DNA of 64,000 nt from Streptomyces sp. SID8374 (GTDB lineage Bacteria > Actinomycetota > Actinomycetes > Streptomycetales > Streptomycetaceae). The position numbers and the translations under genes are program-made. Under the pieces are notes generated by a model. That model was given only the letters and a program-made list of their open reading frames with translations. It did not search any database and was not told where the DNA came from. Below, in pieces: positions 14,768 to 23,866 of this stretch. Numbering within the stretch: the stretch's first letter is position 1; each line of letters begins with the position of its first letter. The stretch is from the NCBI RefSeq assembly GCF_009865135.1, contig NZ_WWGH01000002.1, positions 372,001 to 436,000 of the forward strand, read 5' to 3'.

Positions 14768-16879
14768 TTGACCACGGACATGTCACGGCGGCGGCTCTTC
14801 GCCCTCGGCGGGGGCGCGCTCGGCGCCGCTGCGGCCGGATCGTTCCTGCCGCCGTCGCTCCAGGCAGCCATCGCCGCGCAGCCCGCCCACGCGGGGTCCG
14901 GGGGCGGAGGGCTCGGAGCCATCAAGCATGTGGTGATCCTCATGCAGGAGAACCGTTCCTTCGACCACTACTTCGGCTCCCTGCGCGGCGTACGCGGCTT
15001 CGGCGACCGCAACGCCATCGACCTGCCCACCGGCGGGACCGTCTTCGAGCAGCCCGGCCCCTCCGGCACCACCGTGCTGCCGTTCCCGGTGCGCGGCGCG
15101 GCCGAGGAGCAGCAGAAGGACCTCCAGTACATCGGCGCCCTCGACCACTCCTGGAACGGCGGCGCGCAGGCCTGGGGCGGCGGCTGGATGAACGGCTGGA
15201 TCAGCGCGAAGACCGCGGCGACCATGGCGTACTACGACCGCCGTGACATCCCGCTCCACTACGAGCTGGCCGACACCTTCACCGTCTGCGACGCCTACCA
15301 CTCCTCGATCCACACCTCCACCAGCCCCAACCGCAACCACCTGTGGAGCGGCAAGACCGGCTTCGAGCCGAACGGGAAGCGGGCCGTCGGCAACGACGCG
15401 TACAGCGAGGGCAGCCACCCCGGCTACGACTGGTCGACCTACGCCGAGCGGCTGGAGAAGGCGGGCCGCAGCTGGCGGACGTACACGGAGTGGGAGAACT
15501 TCACCGACAACCAGATCGAGTTCTACGCCACCTTCAAGGCGATTGCCCGCAAGGCCCTGGCCAAGACCGGCGGCCCCACGTACATGGAAGCGTTCTACGC
15601 CAAGGTCCGCGGCGCCTCCGAGGCCGAGCGCACCCGGCTCCTCGGGCTGCTGGACGAGGGCGTCGCCACGCTCACCAAGCAGGAGCGGAGCCTGTTCGAG
15701 CGGGGGCTGCGCCGGGTGCCGACCGGGACGCTGGCCGACGAGTTCGCCAAGGACGTGGCGGCAGGGACGCTGCCGGAGGTCTCCTACCTGGTGCCCTCCG
15801 CGATCGACTCCGAGCACCCGAGCGTCTCCTCGCCGGTGCACAGCGCCACCATCGTCTACAAGGTCCTGGACGCGCTCGGCAAGCACCCGGACGTCTGGCG
15901 CCACACCGCCGTACTGATCAACTACGACGAGAACGACGGCTTCTTCGACCATGTCCCGCCGCCCGTCGCACCCCCCGAGGTGACCGACGAGCAGTGGGAC
16001 GGCCGCCCGACCGGCCTCGGCATCCGGGTGCCGATGCTCGTCGTCTCGCCGTGGACCGTCGGCGGATACGTCTGCTCCGAGGTCTTCGACCACACCTCGG
16101 TCATCCGCTTCCTGGAGCGCTGGACCGGGGTGAAAGAGCCCAACATCAGCGACTGGCGGCGCCGCGTCACCGGCGACCTCACCTCCGCCTTCGACTTCAC
16201 CCGGGCCCGGCGGCAGCCCGCCGTCCAGGTGCCCGGGGCCATCCCGCCGCTCAGCGGCCGCTGGCAGCCGAGGCCCCCGTCCATCCAGCACCTCCCCGAG
16301 CAGGAGCCCGGCGTACGCCCGGCGCGCCCGCTCCCGTACCAGCCGGACGCGCAGGCCAGGCGGGCAGCCAGCGGCGCGCTGCGGGTGGAGCTGACCAACA
16401 GCGGCCGGTCCTCGGCGCACTTCACGCTCTATCCGTACGCCGGTGAGTTCGCGGCCCCGCTCCACCAGGACGTCCGGGGCGCGGCCCACTGGACCGTGCC
16501 GACGGCGGGGGACACCTACCGCTTCACGGTCACCGGCCCGAACGGCTTCCGGCGCGAGTTCGCCGGGCCGGTCCAGGGCGGTGCCGAGGTCGCCACCCGT
16601 ATCGACACCCGCGACCGCGACCTCCACCTCACCCTGCGCAACACCGGCCGCCGCCCGCTGACCTTCCTGGTCCGGCCGCTCGGCTACGTCGACGAGGACG
16701 ACCTGCGGGACTGGACTCGCCGCGTCACGGTCAAGCCGGGCCGCAGCCGTACGGTCGTGCACTCGGCGGCCGACGCCCACGGCTGGTACGACCTCGCCGT
16801 CACGGCCGACGGGGAGGACGGCTTCCGGCGGCGGCTCATGGGACACATCGAGAACGGCCGGGCGAGCGTCTCCGGCTGA
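14768..16879 (+). CDS. secreted phosphocholine-type phospholipase C
   Basis: 703 residues. The N-terminus SRRRLFALGGGALGAAAAG is a twin-arginine (Tat) signal. The phosphoesterase domain starts at IKHVVILMQENRSFDHYFGSL, the metal-binding N-terminal signature of this acid-phosphatase-related family. Later conserved pieces are NRNHLWSG, INYDENDGFFDH and VPMLVVSPW. Two beta-rich C-terminal repeats (about 530-615 and 620-695) match the phospholipase C C-terminal domain. Such enzymes hydrolyse phosphatidylcholine or sphingomyelin outside the cell. The TTG at 14768 has GGGAGG at 5-bp spacing; the ATG at 14780 would be 17 bp away. Monocistronic, between a permease and an exporter gene. Confidence 0.9.
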   Translation: MTTDMSRRRLFALGGGALGAAAAGSFLPPSLQAAIAAQPAHAGSGGGGLGAIKHVVILMQENRSFDHYFGSLRGVRGFGDRNAIDLPTGGTVFEQPGPSGTTVLPFPVRGAAEEQQKDLQYIGALDHSWNGGAQAWGGGWMNGWISAKTAATMAYYDRRDIPLHYELADTFTVCDAYHSSIHTSTSPNRNHLWSGKTGFEPNGKRAVGNDAYSEGSHPGYDWSTYAERLEKAGRSWRTYTEWENFTDNQIEFYATFKAIARKALAKTGGPTYMEAFYAKVRGASEAERTRLLGLLDEGVATLTKQERSLFERGLRRVPTGTLADEFAKDVAAGTLPEVSYLVPSAIDSEHPSVSSPVHSATIVYKVLDALGKHPDVWRHTAVLINYDENDGFFDHVPPPVAPPEVTDEQWDGRPTGLGIRVPMLVVSPWTVGGYVCSEVFDHTSVIRFLERWTGVKEPNISDWRRRVTGDLTSAFDFTRARRQPAVQVPGAIPPLSGRWQPRPPSIQHLPEQEPGVRPARPLPYQPDAQARRAASGALRVELTNSGRSSAHFTLYPYAGEFAAPLHQDVRGAAHWTVPTAGDTYRFTVTGPNGFRREFAGPVQGGAEVATRIDTRDRDLHLTLRNTGRRPLTFLVRPLGYVDEDDLRDWTRRVTVKPGRSRTVVHSAADAHGWYDLAVTADGEDGFRRRLMGHIENGRASVSG

Positions 16880-17068
16880 GGCCCCGCCCATCGGTCCGGG
16901 GCCGGTCTGCCCCATGTAGGGAGGAGATCAACCCCTGTGACCATGGCCACGAAACGGACAAAGGATCAGTTTCTGCTGAGAGAGTGGCGGTCTCAGGTCA
17001 TGTGACGTTTACGGGCAGATCCAGCCATCTGCGGGTAAAGGTCCACGAACCCGCAGGGAGCCCGTCCG

Positions 17069-19309
17069 TTGGCCGCCATCGCCCGCTGGTGCATCAAGCA
17101 CCGTCTGCTCGCCGTCCTCTTCTGGCTCGCCGCCCTCGGCGGTACAGCCGCTGCGGCGGGGTTCGCGGGTTCCGCGTACTCCAACGACTACGAGGTGCCC
17201 GGTACGGAGTCCGGCCGGGCCACCGAGCTCCTCTCGCGCGGCTTCACCCACCTCGGCGGCGACACCGACACCGTCGTCTGGCACACCACCGGCTCCACGG
17301 TCCGGGCCGCCGACGTCGAACAGACGATGACCCGCACCCTCCACGCGATCGACGCCCTGCCCGGCGTCGGCGCGGTCACCGGCCCGTACGGCGCCGAGGG
17401 CACCGGCCAGATCAGCGAGGACGGCCGCACCGCCTACGCCACGGTCACCTTCGACCGCCCCGCCGACGAGATCCCCGTCTCCCAGGCCCAGGCCCTCGTG
17501 GATACCGCGAAGGGAGCCGAGGCCGACGGGCTCCAGGTCGAACTGGGCGGCACCGCCGTCGCCCTCACCGAAGCGCCCTCCGCCCATGTCGCCGAGGCGA
17601 TCGGCGTGGTCGTCGCGGCCGTGGTCCTCTTCCTCGCCTTCGGCTCGCTCGCCGCCAGCCTGCTGCCCATCGCCACCGCCCTGGTCTCCGTGGGCACCGC
17701 CTACGCGGGCATCGTCCTGCTCGGCCATGTGATGACCGTGGCGGACTTCGCCCCGATGCTCGGCATGCTCATCGGGCTCGGCGTCGGCATCGACTACGCC
17801 CTCTTCATCGTCACCCGGCACCGCAGAGGGCTCCGGCGCGGGATGCCGGTCGACGAAGCGGCCCAGAACGCGGTCACCACCACCGGCCGCGCGGTCGTCT
17901 TCGCCGGGGCCACCGTCTGTATCGCGCTGCTCGGCATGCTGATCCTGCGGCTCAGCTTCCTCAACGGCGTCGCCATCGCCGCCTCGCTCACCGTCGTCCT
18001 CACCGTGGCCGCCTCCGTCACCCTGCTGCCCGCCCTGCTCTCCCGGATCGGGATGCGGGCCCTCAGCCGCCGCGAACGCCGGCAGCTCGCCGAACACGGA
18101 CCGCGCCCCGAACTGCCCACCGGCTTCGCCGCCCGCTGGTCCGCCTTCGTGGAGCGCCACCCCAAGCTGCTCGGCGGCATCGCGGCCGTCGTCATGGCCG
18201 TCCTCGCCCTGCCCGCCCTCGGCCTCCACCTCGGCACCTCCGACCAGGGCAACAACCCGGCCTCCGCCACCACCCGGCAGGCCTACGACCTGCTCTCGGA
18301 CGGCTTCGGCCCCGGGGTCAACGGCCCCCTCACCATCGCCGCCCAGCTGGACGGCGCCGACGACCGGCTCGCGCTGGACTCGCTGCCGGAGAAGCTGCGT
18401 ACCACCGAAGGCGTCGCCTCGGTCGGCCCGGTCACGTACAACAGCAGCGGCGACACCGCCTTCCTCACCGTCGTCCCCGACTCCTCGCCCCAGTCGCAGC
18501 AGACCAGCGAGCTGGTCGACCGCATCCGGGACGGCGTGCTGCCGCCGGTGAAGGACACCAGCTCGCTGGAGACGTACGTCGGCGGGGTGACCGCGAGCTA
18601 CGACGACTTCGCCGAGATCATCGTCGGCAAGCTGCCCCTCTTCGTCGGGGTGGTCATCGGCCTCGGCTGCCTGCTCCTCCTGCTCGCCTTCCGCTCCATC
18701 GGCATCCCGCTCAAGGCCGCCGTCATGAACGTGGCCGCCGTCGCCTCCTCCTTCGGCGTCGTCGTCGCCGTCTTCCAGTGGGGCTGGGGGAGCGAGCTGC
18801 TCGGCCTCGGCAGCGCCGGGCCCATCGAACCCTTCCTCCCCGTGATCATGGTCTCGGTCCTCTTCGGCCTCTCCATGGACTACCAGGTCTTCCTGGTCGG
18901 CCGGATGTACGAGGAGTGGCTGGAGACCGGCGACAACCGGCGCTCGGTCCGGGTCGGCCTCGCCGAGACCAGCCGCGTGATCAACTCCGCCGCCGTGATC
19001 ATGATCTCCGTCTTCCTCGCCTTCGTGCTCAGCGGCGACCGGGTGATCGCCATGTTCGGCATCGCGCTCGCCACCGCCGTAGCCCTGGACGCCTTCGTCC
19101 TGCGCACCCTGCTGGTGCCCGCCCTGATGCACATGCTCGGCGGCGCCAACTGGTGGCTGCCGGGCTGGCTGGAGCGCCGGCTGCCCCGGATCAGCATCGA
19201 ACCGCCCGACGGTGCGGTGGATCATGCGAAGATCCCGGGTGCGCGCGTCACGGAGGAGGGCGCCGCGTCGGCAGAGGAGGAGCACGATGTTCGCCATATC
19301 CCTGGGTGA
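17069..19309 (+). CDS. MMPL/RND family transporter
   Basis: 746 residues with the classic layout: one helix, a large outside loop (residues ~35-170), five helices with an SSD-like region, a second large loop (~360-515) and a final set of helices. The membrane motif GLGVGIDYALFIVTRHR and its second-half counterpart FGLSMDYQVFLVGRMYE, with Asp-Tyr proton-relay residues, identify the MMPL group (relatives include antibiotic and lipid exporters). Substrate unknown. The TTG at 17069 has GCAGGGAG 8 bp upstream. The last 23 bp overlap the start of the acetyltransferase gene, so the two are cotranscribed. Confidence 0.9.
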   Translation: MAAIARWCIKHRLLAVLFWLAALGGTAAAAGFAGSAYSNDYEVPGTESGRATELLSRGFTHLGGDTDTVVWHTTGSTVRAADVEQTMTRTLHAIDALPGVGAVTGPYGAEGTGQISEDGRTAYATVTFDRPADEIPVSQAQALVDTAKGAEADGLQVELGGTAVALTEAPSAHVAEAIGVVVAAVVLFLAFGSLAASLLPIATALVSVGTAYAGIVLLGHVMTVADFAPMLGMLIGLGVGIDYALFIVTRHRRGLRRGMPVDEAAQNAVTTTGRAVVFAGATVCIALLGMLILRLSFLNGVAIAASLTVVLTVAASVTLLPALLSRIGMRALSRRERRQLAEHGPRPELPTGFAARWSAFVERHPKLLGGIAAVVMAVLALPALGLHLGTSDQGNNPASATTRQAYDLLSDGFGPGVNGPLTIAAQLDGADDRLALDSLPEKLRTTEGVASVGPVTYNSSGDTAFLTVVPDSSPQSQQTSELVDRIRDGVLPPVKDTSSLETYVGGVTASYDDFAEIIVGKLPLFVGVVIGLGCLLLLLAFRSIGIPLKAAVMNVAAVASSFGVVVAVFQWGWGSELLGLGSAGPIEPFLPVIMVSVLFGLSMDYQVFLVGRMYEEWLETGDNRRSVRVGLAETSRVINSAAVIMISVFLAFVLSGDRVIAMFGIALATAVALDAFVLRTLLVPALMHMLGGANWWLPGWLERRLPRISIEPPDGAVDHAKIPGARVTEEGAASAEEEHDVRHIPG

Positions 19310-19856
19310 CGACTTGGGCGGGGGCCGGGCGGAGCTGCGCCCGCTGGAGGTCTGGCGGGCCGAGGAGTTCCTCGCCCATATGGACCGGGCCCGGGAGCTG
19401 GTCGACCCGTGGATCCCGTTCGCCTCCGCCGCCACCGACCTGGACTCGGCGCGCGCCCTGCTCCAGCGGTACGCGGACAAGCAGGCGGCCGACACCGGAC
19501 GGCTCTACGGCATCTGGCTGGAGGGCACGCTCGTCGGCGGGGTCCTGTTCCGGATCTTCGACGCGGCGTCCGGCAACTGCGAGATCGGTGTCTGGCTGGA
19601 GCCCGCGGCCCAGGGCCGGGGCCTGATCACCCGGGCCGCCGAGCACCTGATCGACTGGGCGGTGTACGAGCGCGGCATGCACCGCGTCGAGTGGGACGCC
19701 TCCGCCGCCAACACCCGCTCCATCGCGGTGGCCAAGCGGCTCGGCATGACCCGCGACGGGGTGCTGCGGCAGAACTACCTCTACAAGGGCGTACGCCACG
19801 ACTCGGAGATCTGGTCCGTGCTGGCCCCGGAATGGCGGGCCCGTACGGGGCGCTGA
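19287..19856 (+). CDS. GNAT acetyltransferase, RimJ/RimL type
   Basis: 189 residues. It uses acetyl-CoA to acetylate an amine, probably a protein N-terminus or small molecule. The sequence follows the RimJ/RimL pattern: EIGVWLEPAAQGRGLITRA is the acetyl-CoA pyrophosphate loop (the QGRG of the Q/RxxGxG/A motif), then HRVEWDASAANTRSIAVAKRLGM and a C-terminal DSEIWSVLAPEW. I chose the ATG at 19287 because AGAGGAGG is 6 bp before it; it overlaps the transporter gene end by 23 bp. A longer frame from 19212 lacks support. The target is unknown. Confidence 0.88.
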   Translation: MFAISLGDDLGGGRAELRPLEVWRAEEFLAHMDRARELVDPWIPFASAATDLDSARALLQRYADKQAADTGRLYGIWLEGTLVGGVLFRIFDAASGNCEIGVWLEPAAQGRGLITRAAEHLIDWAVYERGMHRVEWDASAANTRSIAVAKRLGMTRDGVLRQNYLYKGVRHDSEIWSVLAPEWRARTGR

Positions 19857-19915
19857 GCCCCGGCGCCGAGAAGGTTCCCGTCCCCGGCGTTAAGAGGGTT
19901 CTCATCCGGGACCCC

Positions 19916-19921
19916 TAGCGT
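19916..19921 (+). promoter_or_regulatory. -10 box before the acidic membrane protein gene
   Basis: TAGCGT is followed by 7 bases and the ATG at 19929. No ribosome binding site lies in between, which fits a leaderless transcript. Confidence 0.5.
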
Positions 19922-19928
19922 GCGGCAC

Positions 19929-20561
19929 ATGAACACCACCCCCTCCAAGACGACCGACCTCTCCAAGACGGACACGCCCGCCGACGACCCCGCGAAGAGC
20001 ACCGCCGAGACCGCCGTCACGGAGGACACCATCGCGACCGCCACGCCGTCGGAGTCCACCGCCGCCACGGAGACCGAGGCCGCCGACGACGCCGAGGCCT
20101 TCGACGAGGCCGAAGACGACGACCTGGAGCCCGACCCCTTCACCGAGGCCCGCCACGGCGTCGGCGCGGGCGCCACGGCCGTCGTCTCCGCCGCCCTCGG
20201 CATCGTCGCCCTCACCGGTGCCTGGTCCGGCCGGGTCGCCGCCGAGCGCGAGACCCTGATGGGCCAGATCCAGACCGCCGGCGGCTCCAGCGCGGCCCAG
20301 CAGATCTCCGAGATCTACGGGGACGCCTGGCACACCACCGCCCTGGTCAACGGTCTCTTCGCGGTGCTGGCCCTGCTCGTCGGCGTCTTCGTCCTGGTCC
20401 GCCCCGCCTTCGGCGCACCTGCCACGCGGCCGCAGCCCGCCTGGATCCGGGCGGTCGCGCTGGCCGGGGTCGCGCTCGGCACCCTCGGCGTACTGATCTC
20501 CGTCGGCATGTACTTCGACCTGTTCCTCTCCCTGCCGGTCGCGGGCACACCGGCGGGCTGA
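19929..20561 (+). CDS. acidic-tailed membrane protein, unknown function
   Basis: 210 residues from the ATG; the GTG at 19920 would add three. The first ~75 residues are low-complexity, rich in Thr, Ala, Asp and Glu, ending in a very acidic cluster (FDEAEDDDLEPDPF), and probably lie in the cytoplasm. Three hydrophobic segments follow at about 85-105, 140-160 and 175-195. I recognise no domain of known function. The start codon stands 7 bases after TAGCGT. It is not obviously linked to its neighbours in function. Confidence 0.8.
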   Translation: MNTTPSKTTDLSKTDTPADDPAKSTAETAVTEDTIATATPSESTAATETEAADDAEAFDEAEDDDLEPDPFTEARHGVGAGATAVVSAALGIVALTGAWSGRVAAERETLMGQIQTAGGSSAAQQISEIYGDAWHTTALVNGLFAVLALLVGVFVLVRPAFGAPATRPQPAWIRAVALAGVALGTLGVLISVGMYFDLFLSLPVAGTPAG

Positions 20562-20752
20562 GCCCCGGACAACAGGCGCTGAGGCACCCGGCCCCCGCGC
20601 CTAAGGCCCCCCGCCCGGCGAAGATGCGGCACTCGCCCGATGTGGCCGTACCCCCTGGCCCACGACAGTGGAGGCACAGCGCGGGCAGAGCCCCGGCCGA
20701 CCGGCCGACCGGCTTCCCCGCCCCCGCTGCGACCGGCACCAGGGAGCACCTC

Positions 20753-20935
20753 ATGTACGCGTACGAGCTGTACCGCACCACCTCCGCCGAGCTCATCCGC
20801 CGGGCCGACGCCGAGCGCGAGGTCCGCCGGGCCCGCCTCGCCCGCCGGGCCGCCCGCCGTACCGGGCGCGGCGACCCCGGAGGGCGGGTGAGCGCGGGCC
20901 GGAGCCGCCTGGCCGACTTCGTCCGCGCCGCCTGA
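20753..20935 (+). CDS. small basic hypothetical protein
   Basis: 60 residues, highly basic, with an Arg/Ala-rich helix (EREVRRARLARRAARR). Family unknown. AGGGAG at 20741-20746 supports the ATG at 20753, whereas a longer in-frame ATG at 20624 has none and encodes proline-rich sequence. Codon bias is typical for the genome. It resembles in style the 42-residue basic protein at 44939. The gene is convergent with the DUF6191 gene. Confidence 0.65.
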   Translation: MYAYELYRTTSAELIRRADAEREVRRARLARRAARRTGRGDPGGRVSAGRSRLADFVRAA

Positions 20936-20976
20936 GAAGTGGCACACGCGCTGCGGTCCGGGTCCGCCTCGGCTCA

Positions 20977-21294
20977 TCAGCGCTCGGGCGGCCCGTCGCG
21001 GCCGTCGTCCCCGCCGCCCCGGGCCTCGCGGCCGCCCACCGGCTCTGTGACCAGGCGGGTGCGCGGGGCGAGCACGGCGTCCTGCTCCAAGGGCGCCTGC
21101 CGCATGTGCCGCTCGCCGTCGCCGTCGGGCTCCGCCTCGGGCGCCCGGACGGTCACCTTGCCGGAGGTGAGGTCTATCGGGCCACGGCCCGGATCACCGG
21201 CGGCGACGTCCACCCGGCTCAGCTCCAGCCGCTTCTGCTCGTCGGCGCCGTGCTTGCGCCCCGGGGCGAAGAGCTCCTCGAAGAAATTGAACAC
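20977..21294 (-). CDS. DUF6191-like small protein
   Basis: 105 residues. The N-terminus FNFFEELFAPGRKH followed by an ELSRVDVAAGDPGRGPIDL segment matches, as I recall it, a small actinobacterial family annotated DUF6191; function unknown. The C-terminal half is charged and disordered. The GTG at 21294 is preceded by GGAGGGAG. It lies 46 bp downstream of the sugar dehydrogenase gene on the same strand and may share its transcript. Confidence 0.7.
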   Translation of the reverse strand: MFNFFEELFAPGRKHGADEQKRLELSRVDVAAGDPGRGPIDLTSGKVTVRAPEAEPDGDGERHMRQAPLEQDAVLAPRTRLVTEPVGGREARGGGDDGRDGPPER

Positions 21295-21340
21295 GGTCGT
21301 GCTCCCTCCGGCGTGGTGCGCGGGTGGTGCGACGGGGCGT

Positions 21341-22549
21341 CTACTCCACTTCGACCAGCAGGATCCGGTCGTCGCCGGGCTTCGGCTCGCCCCGGCCGTC
21401 CGTGTTGCTGGTGACCAGCCAGAGCCGGTCGCCGCCCGCGCCCACCACGGTGCGCAGCCGGCCGTGCTTCTCGTCGAGGAACGACTGGGGGTCGGCCAAT
21501 GGTTCCTTCGCCGAGTCGCCGGAGAGCGGGATGCGCCAGAGCCGCTCGCCGCGCAGCCCGGCCATCCAGATGGAGCCCTGCGCGTACGCGATACCGCTGG
21601 GCGAGGCCTCGGAGGTCCTCCACTGGGCCACCGGGTCGATGAACCCGTCCTTGCCCTCCTCGCCCTCCACCTCGGGCCACCCGTAGTTGCCGCCGGGCTC
21701 GATCAGGTTCAGCTCGTCCCAGGTGTTCTGGCCGAACTCGGCCGCCCACAGCCGCTTCCGCGCGTCCCAGGCGAGCCCCTGCACATTGCGGTGCCCGTAC
21801 GAATACACCACCGAGTCCGCCTCCGGGTTGCCGTGGACCGGCTCCCCGTCCGGGGTCATCCGCAGGATCTTGCCCGCCAGCGACTCCTTGTCCTGGGCGA
21901 GCCCGGTGTCCCCGGTCTCGCCGGTGCCCGCGTACAGCATCTTGTCCGGTCCGAAGGCGATCCGGCCGCCGTTGTGGATGTTCCCCTTGGGGATGCCGCG
22001 CAGGATGGTGTCCGGGGCGCCCAGCTGCTGCCCGGCCGGGCGCTTCTCGTCGTAGCTCATGCGGACGATCCGGTTGTCGGACGTGGTGGTGAAGTAGGCG
22101 TACACCCACCCGTCCGCCGCGAACGTCGAGGGGACCGCGAGCCCCAGCAGACCGCCCTCGCCCGCCGGGGAGACCCCGGGCACCGAGCCGAGCAGCGTCT
22201 GCTTCCCGCTCTCGCCGTCGATGCGGTGGATCGTCCCCTCGTCACGCGAGGCGACCAGCAGATCACCGCCCGGCAGCGCGGTCAGCCCCCAGGGCGACTT
22301 CAGCCCCTCGGTCAGCGTCGAGACGACCTTCGCCGAGCCCTTGGCGGGCGGCAGCTCGGCCGAGGCGCCCGGCGACGGGGAGCCGGAGCTCCGCGAGGCG
22401 GTCGGCGAGGCGGCGCCCGTACCGGACGTGCCCTCCTGTCCGCCCGTGGAGCACGCGGCGGATAGGACCAGCGAGGCCGTCGCCAGCGCGGCCACCACCC
22501 CCCTGCGCACCGCGGGGGACTGAACTGACCCGAACACAGCACCGCGCAC
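21341..22549 (-). CDS. PQQ-dependent sugar dehydrogenase-type lipoprotein (glucose/sorbosone dehydrogenase fold)
   Basis: 402 residues. A signal peptide ends in the lipobox LSAAC, so the mature protein is lipid-anchored on the outer face of the membrane. A Ser/Pro-rich linker follows, then a six-bladed beta-propeller. Conserved family stretches are SPWGLTALPGGDLLV, GNIHNGGRIAFGPD and YSYGHRNVQGLAWD. Relatives oxidise aldose sugars with PQQ and calcium, but many actinobacterial members have no proven activity. I chose the GTG at 22549, with GAAAGGA at 8 bp; the GTG at 22591 would place 14 extra residues before the signal. The DUF6191 gene follows. Confidence 0.85.
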   Translation of the reverse strand: MRGAVFGSVQSPAVRRGVVAALATASLVLSAACSTGGQEGTSGTGAASPTASRSSGSPSPGASAELPPAKGSAKVVSTLTEGLKSPWGLTALPGGDLLVASRDEGTIHRIDGESGKQTLLGSVPGVSPAGEGGLLGLAVPSTFAADGWVYAYFTTTSDNRIVRMSYDEKRPAGQQLGAPDTILRGIPKGNIHNGGRIAFGPDKMLYAGTGETGDTGLAQDKESLAGKILRMTPDGEPVHGNPEADSVVYSYGHRNVQGLAWDARKRLWAAEFGQNTWDELNLIEPGGNYGWPEVEGEEGKDGFIDPVAQWRTSEASPSGIAYAQGSIWMAGLRGERLWRIPLSGDSAKEPLADPQSFLDEKHGRLRTVVGAGGDRLWLVTSNTDGRGEPKPGDDRILLVEVE

Positions 22550-22671
22550 TGGACCGATCCTTTCGACGGCTGCCCGACTGCTCTTTCGCACTACCTGTTC
22601 CTACCTCGCGGCCCCGCTCAAAGTTCCCGGTGCGGCCCATTCTCCCGCCACCCTCCGCCGGGCGCGCGGCC

Positions 22672-23664
22672 TCAGTCCCAGGATCCGCGCGCCCGGGGCA
22701 GCCCGGCGATCTCCGCCAGGTCCGCCTCGTCCAGCTCCACCTCCGCCGCCAGTGCGTTCTCCACGGCCCACTTCTCCCGCTTCGTCCCCGGCACCGCCAC
22801 CACGTGCGGCCCCTGCCGCAGCACCCACGCCAGCGCCACCTGGGCCACGCTCGCCCCGCGCCGCTCCGCGATCCGCCGCAGACCGGCCACCACCGGCTGG
22901 TTCGCCGCCATCATCTCGGCCGTGAACCGGGGGTGCCGGGCCCGCAGGTCCTCGGGCTCGAACCCCTGCCCCGGCTTCAGCGTCCCGGTCAGATAGCCGC
23001 TGCCGAGCGGCATCGCGGCGAGTACCCCGACCCCGCGCGCCGCACACCAGGGCAGCAGCTCCGCCAGCGCCTCGGGGGACCACACCGACAGCTCCGCCTC
23101 GACCGCGCTGACCGGGAAGACCTGCTGGATCCGCTCCAGCTGCCGGACCGTTCCCCCATGCGTCCCGGCCCCGGATCTGCGCGGGGCGCGCGCTCCCACC
23201 GCGCACAGCCCCAGGGAGCGCACCTTGCCCGCCGTCACCAGCTCCGCCATCGCGCCCCAGGTCTCCTCGACCGGCACCTCGGGGTCGGCCCGGTGCAGCT
23301 GGTAGAGGTCGATCACATCGGTCTGGAGGCGCCGCAGCGAGGCGTCGCAGGCGCGGCGTACGTAACCGGGGCGGCCGTTGGCCACGATGTGCTGATCGCC
23401 CACCAGGAGCCCGCACTTGGTGGAGAGGAACGCCTCGGAGCGGCGCCCCTTCAGCGCCCGGCCCACCAGGAGCTCGTTGGTGAACGGCCCGTACATGTCC
23501 GCGGTGTCGAGAAGCCGGACACCGGCGTCGAGTGCCGCGTGCACCGTGCGCACCGACCGGTCACCGCGCTGCTGCGACGCGCTGTAGCCCCAGCTCATCG
23601 GCATACAGCCCAGACCGACCGCGCCCACGGCGAGCCCCGACGCCCCGATAGTCCTGCGCTCCAA
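22672..23664 (-). CDS. aldo/keto reductase
   Basis: 330 residues, a TIM-barrel NADPH-dependent oxidoreductase. The catalytic set is visible: Asp and Tyr in LLDTADMYG, Lys in LSTKCG and His in YQLHRAD. The C-terminal cofactor-binding part includes VVAVPGTKR. AKR enzymes reduce aldehydes and ketones; the substrate is unknown. The TTG start at 23664 has GGGAGGG about 9 bp upstream. It is transcribed divergently from the 2-hydroxyacid dehydrogenase, and a 30-bp perfect inverted repeat lies between the two. Confidence 0.9.
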   Translation of the reverse strand: MERRTIGASGLAVGAVGLGCMPMSWGYSASQQRGDRSVRTVHAALDAGVRLLDTADMYGPFTNELLVGRALKGRRSEAFLSTKCGLLVGDQHIVANGRPGYVRRACDASLRRLQTDVIDLYQLHRADPEVPVEETWGAMAELVTAGKVRSLGLCAVGARAPRRSGAGTHGGTVRQLERIQQVFPVSAVEAELSVWSPEALAELLPWCAARGVGVLAAMPLGSGYLTGTLKPGQGFEPEDLRARHPRFTAEMMAANQPVVAGLRRIAERRGASVAQVALAWVLRQGPHVVAVPGTKREKWAVENALAAEVELDEADLAEIAGLPRARGSWD

Positions 23665-23717
23665 CTCCCCGAACCCTCCCTCGTTCCCGCGGTCACGGGG
23701 CCGTACCGCACCCCGAA

Positions 23718-23784
23718 CCAGGGTCTCTCGTCCGGATCATGCCGGACTCGCGGGGTCCGGCATGATCCGGACGAGAGACCCTGG
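23718..23784. repeat. perfect 30-bp inverted repeat with 7-base loop
   Basis: Arm 23718-23747 is the exact reverse complement of 23755-23784; the loop is TCGCGGG. It lies between two divergent starts (23664 minus, 23867 plus), so it is not in a terminator position, and no T run follows on either strand. Confidence 0.97.
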
Positions 23785-23853
23785 CCTCTGGCCCGGCCGT
23801 GACTTCGATCAGCCGTCGTGCAGCCGTCCTGGAGCACTCGCACACCCGTCGCA

Positions 23854-23859
23854 TAGCCT
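23854..23859 (+). promoter_or_regulatory. -10 box before the 2-hydroxyacid dehydrogenase gene
   Basis: TAGCCT is followed by 7 bases and the ATG at 23867, without a Shine-Dalgarno sequence; probably leaderless. The inverted repeat at 23718-23784 ends 70 bp upstream. Confidence 0.5.
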
Positions 23860-23866
23860 CCTGACC

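Noticed and set aside
19873..19905. GTTCCCG, GTTAAGA and GTTCTCA before the acidic membrane protein, resembling PhoP boxes
   Set aside because: Spacings are 15 and 9 bp rather than the 11-bp phasing of PhoP direct repeats.
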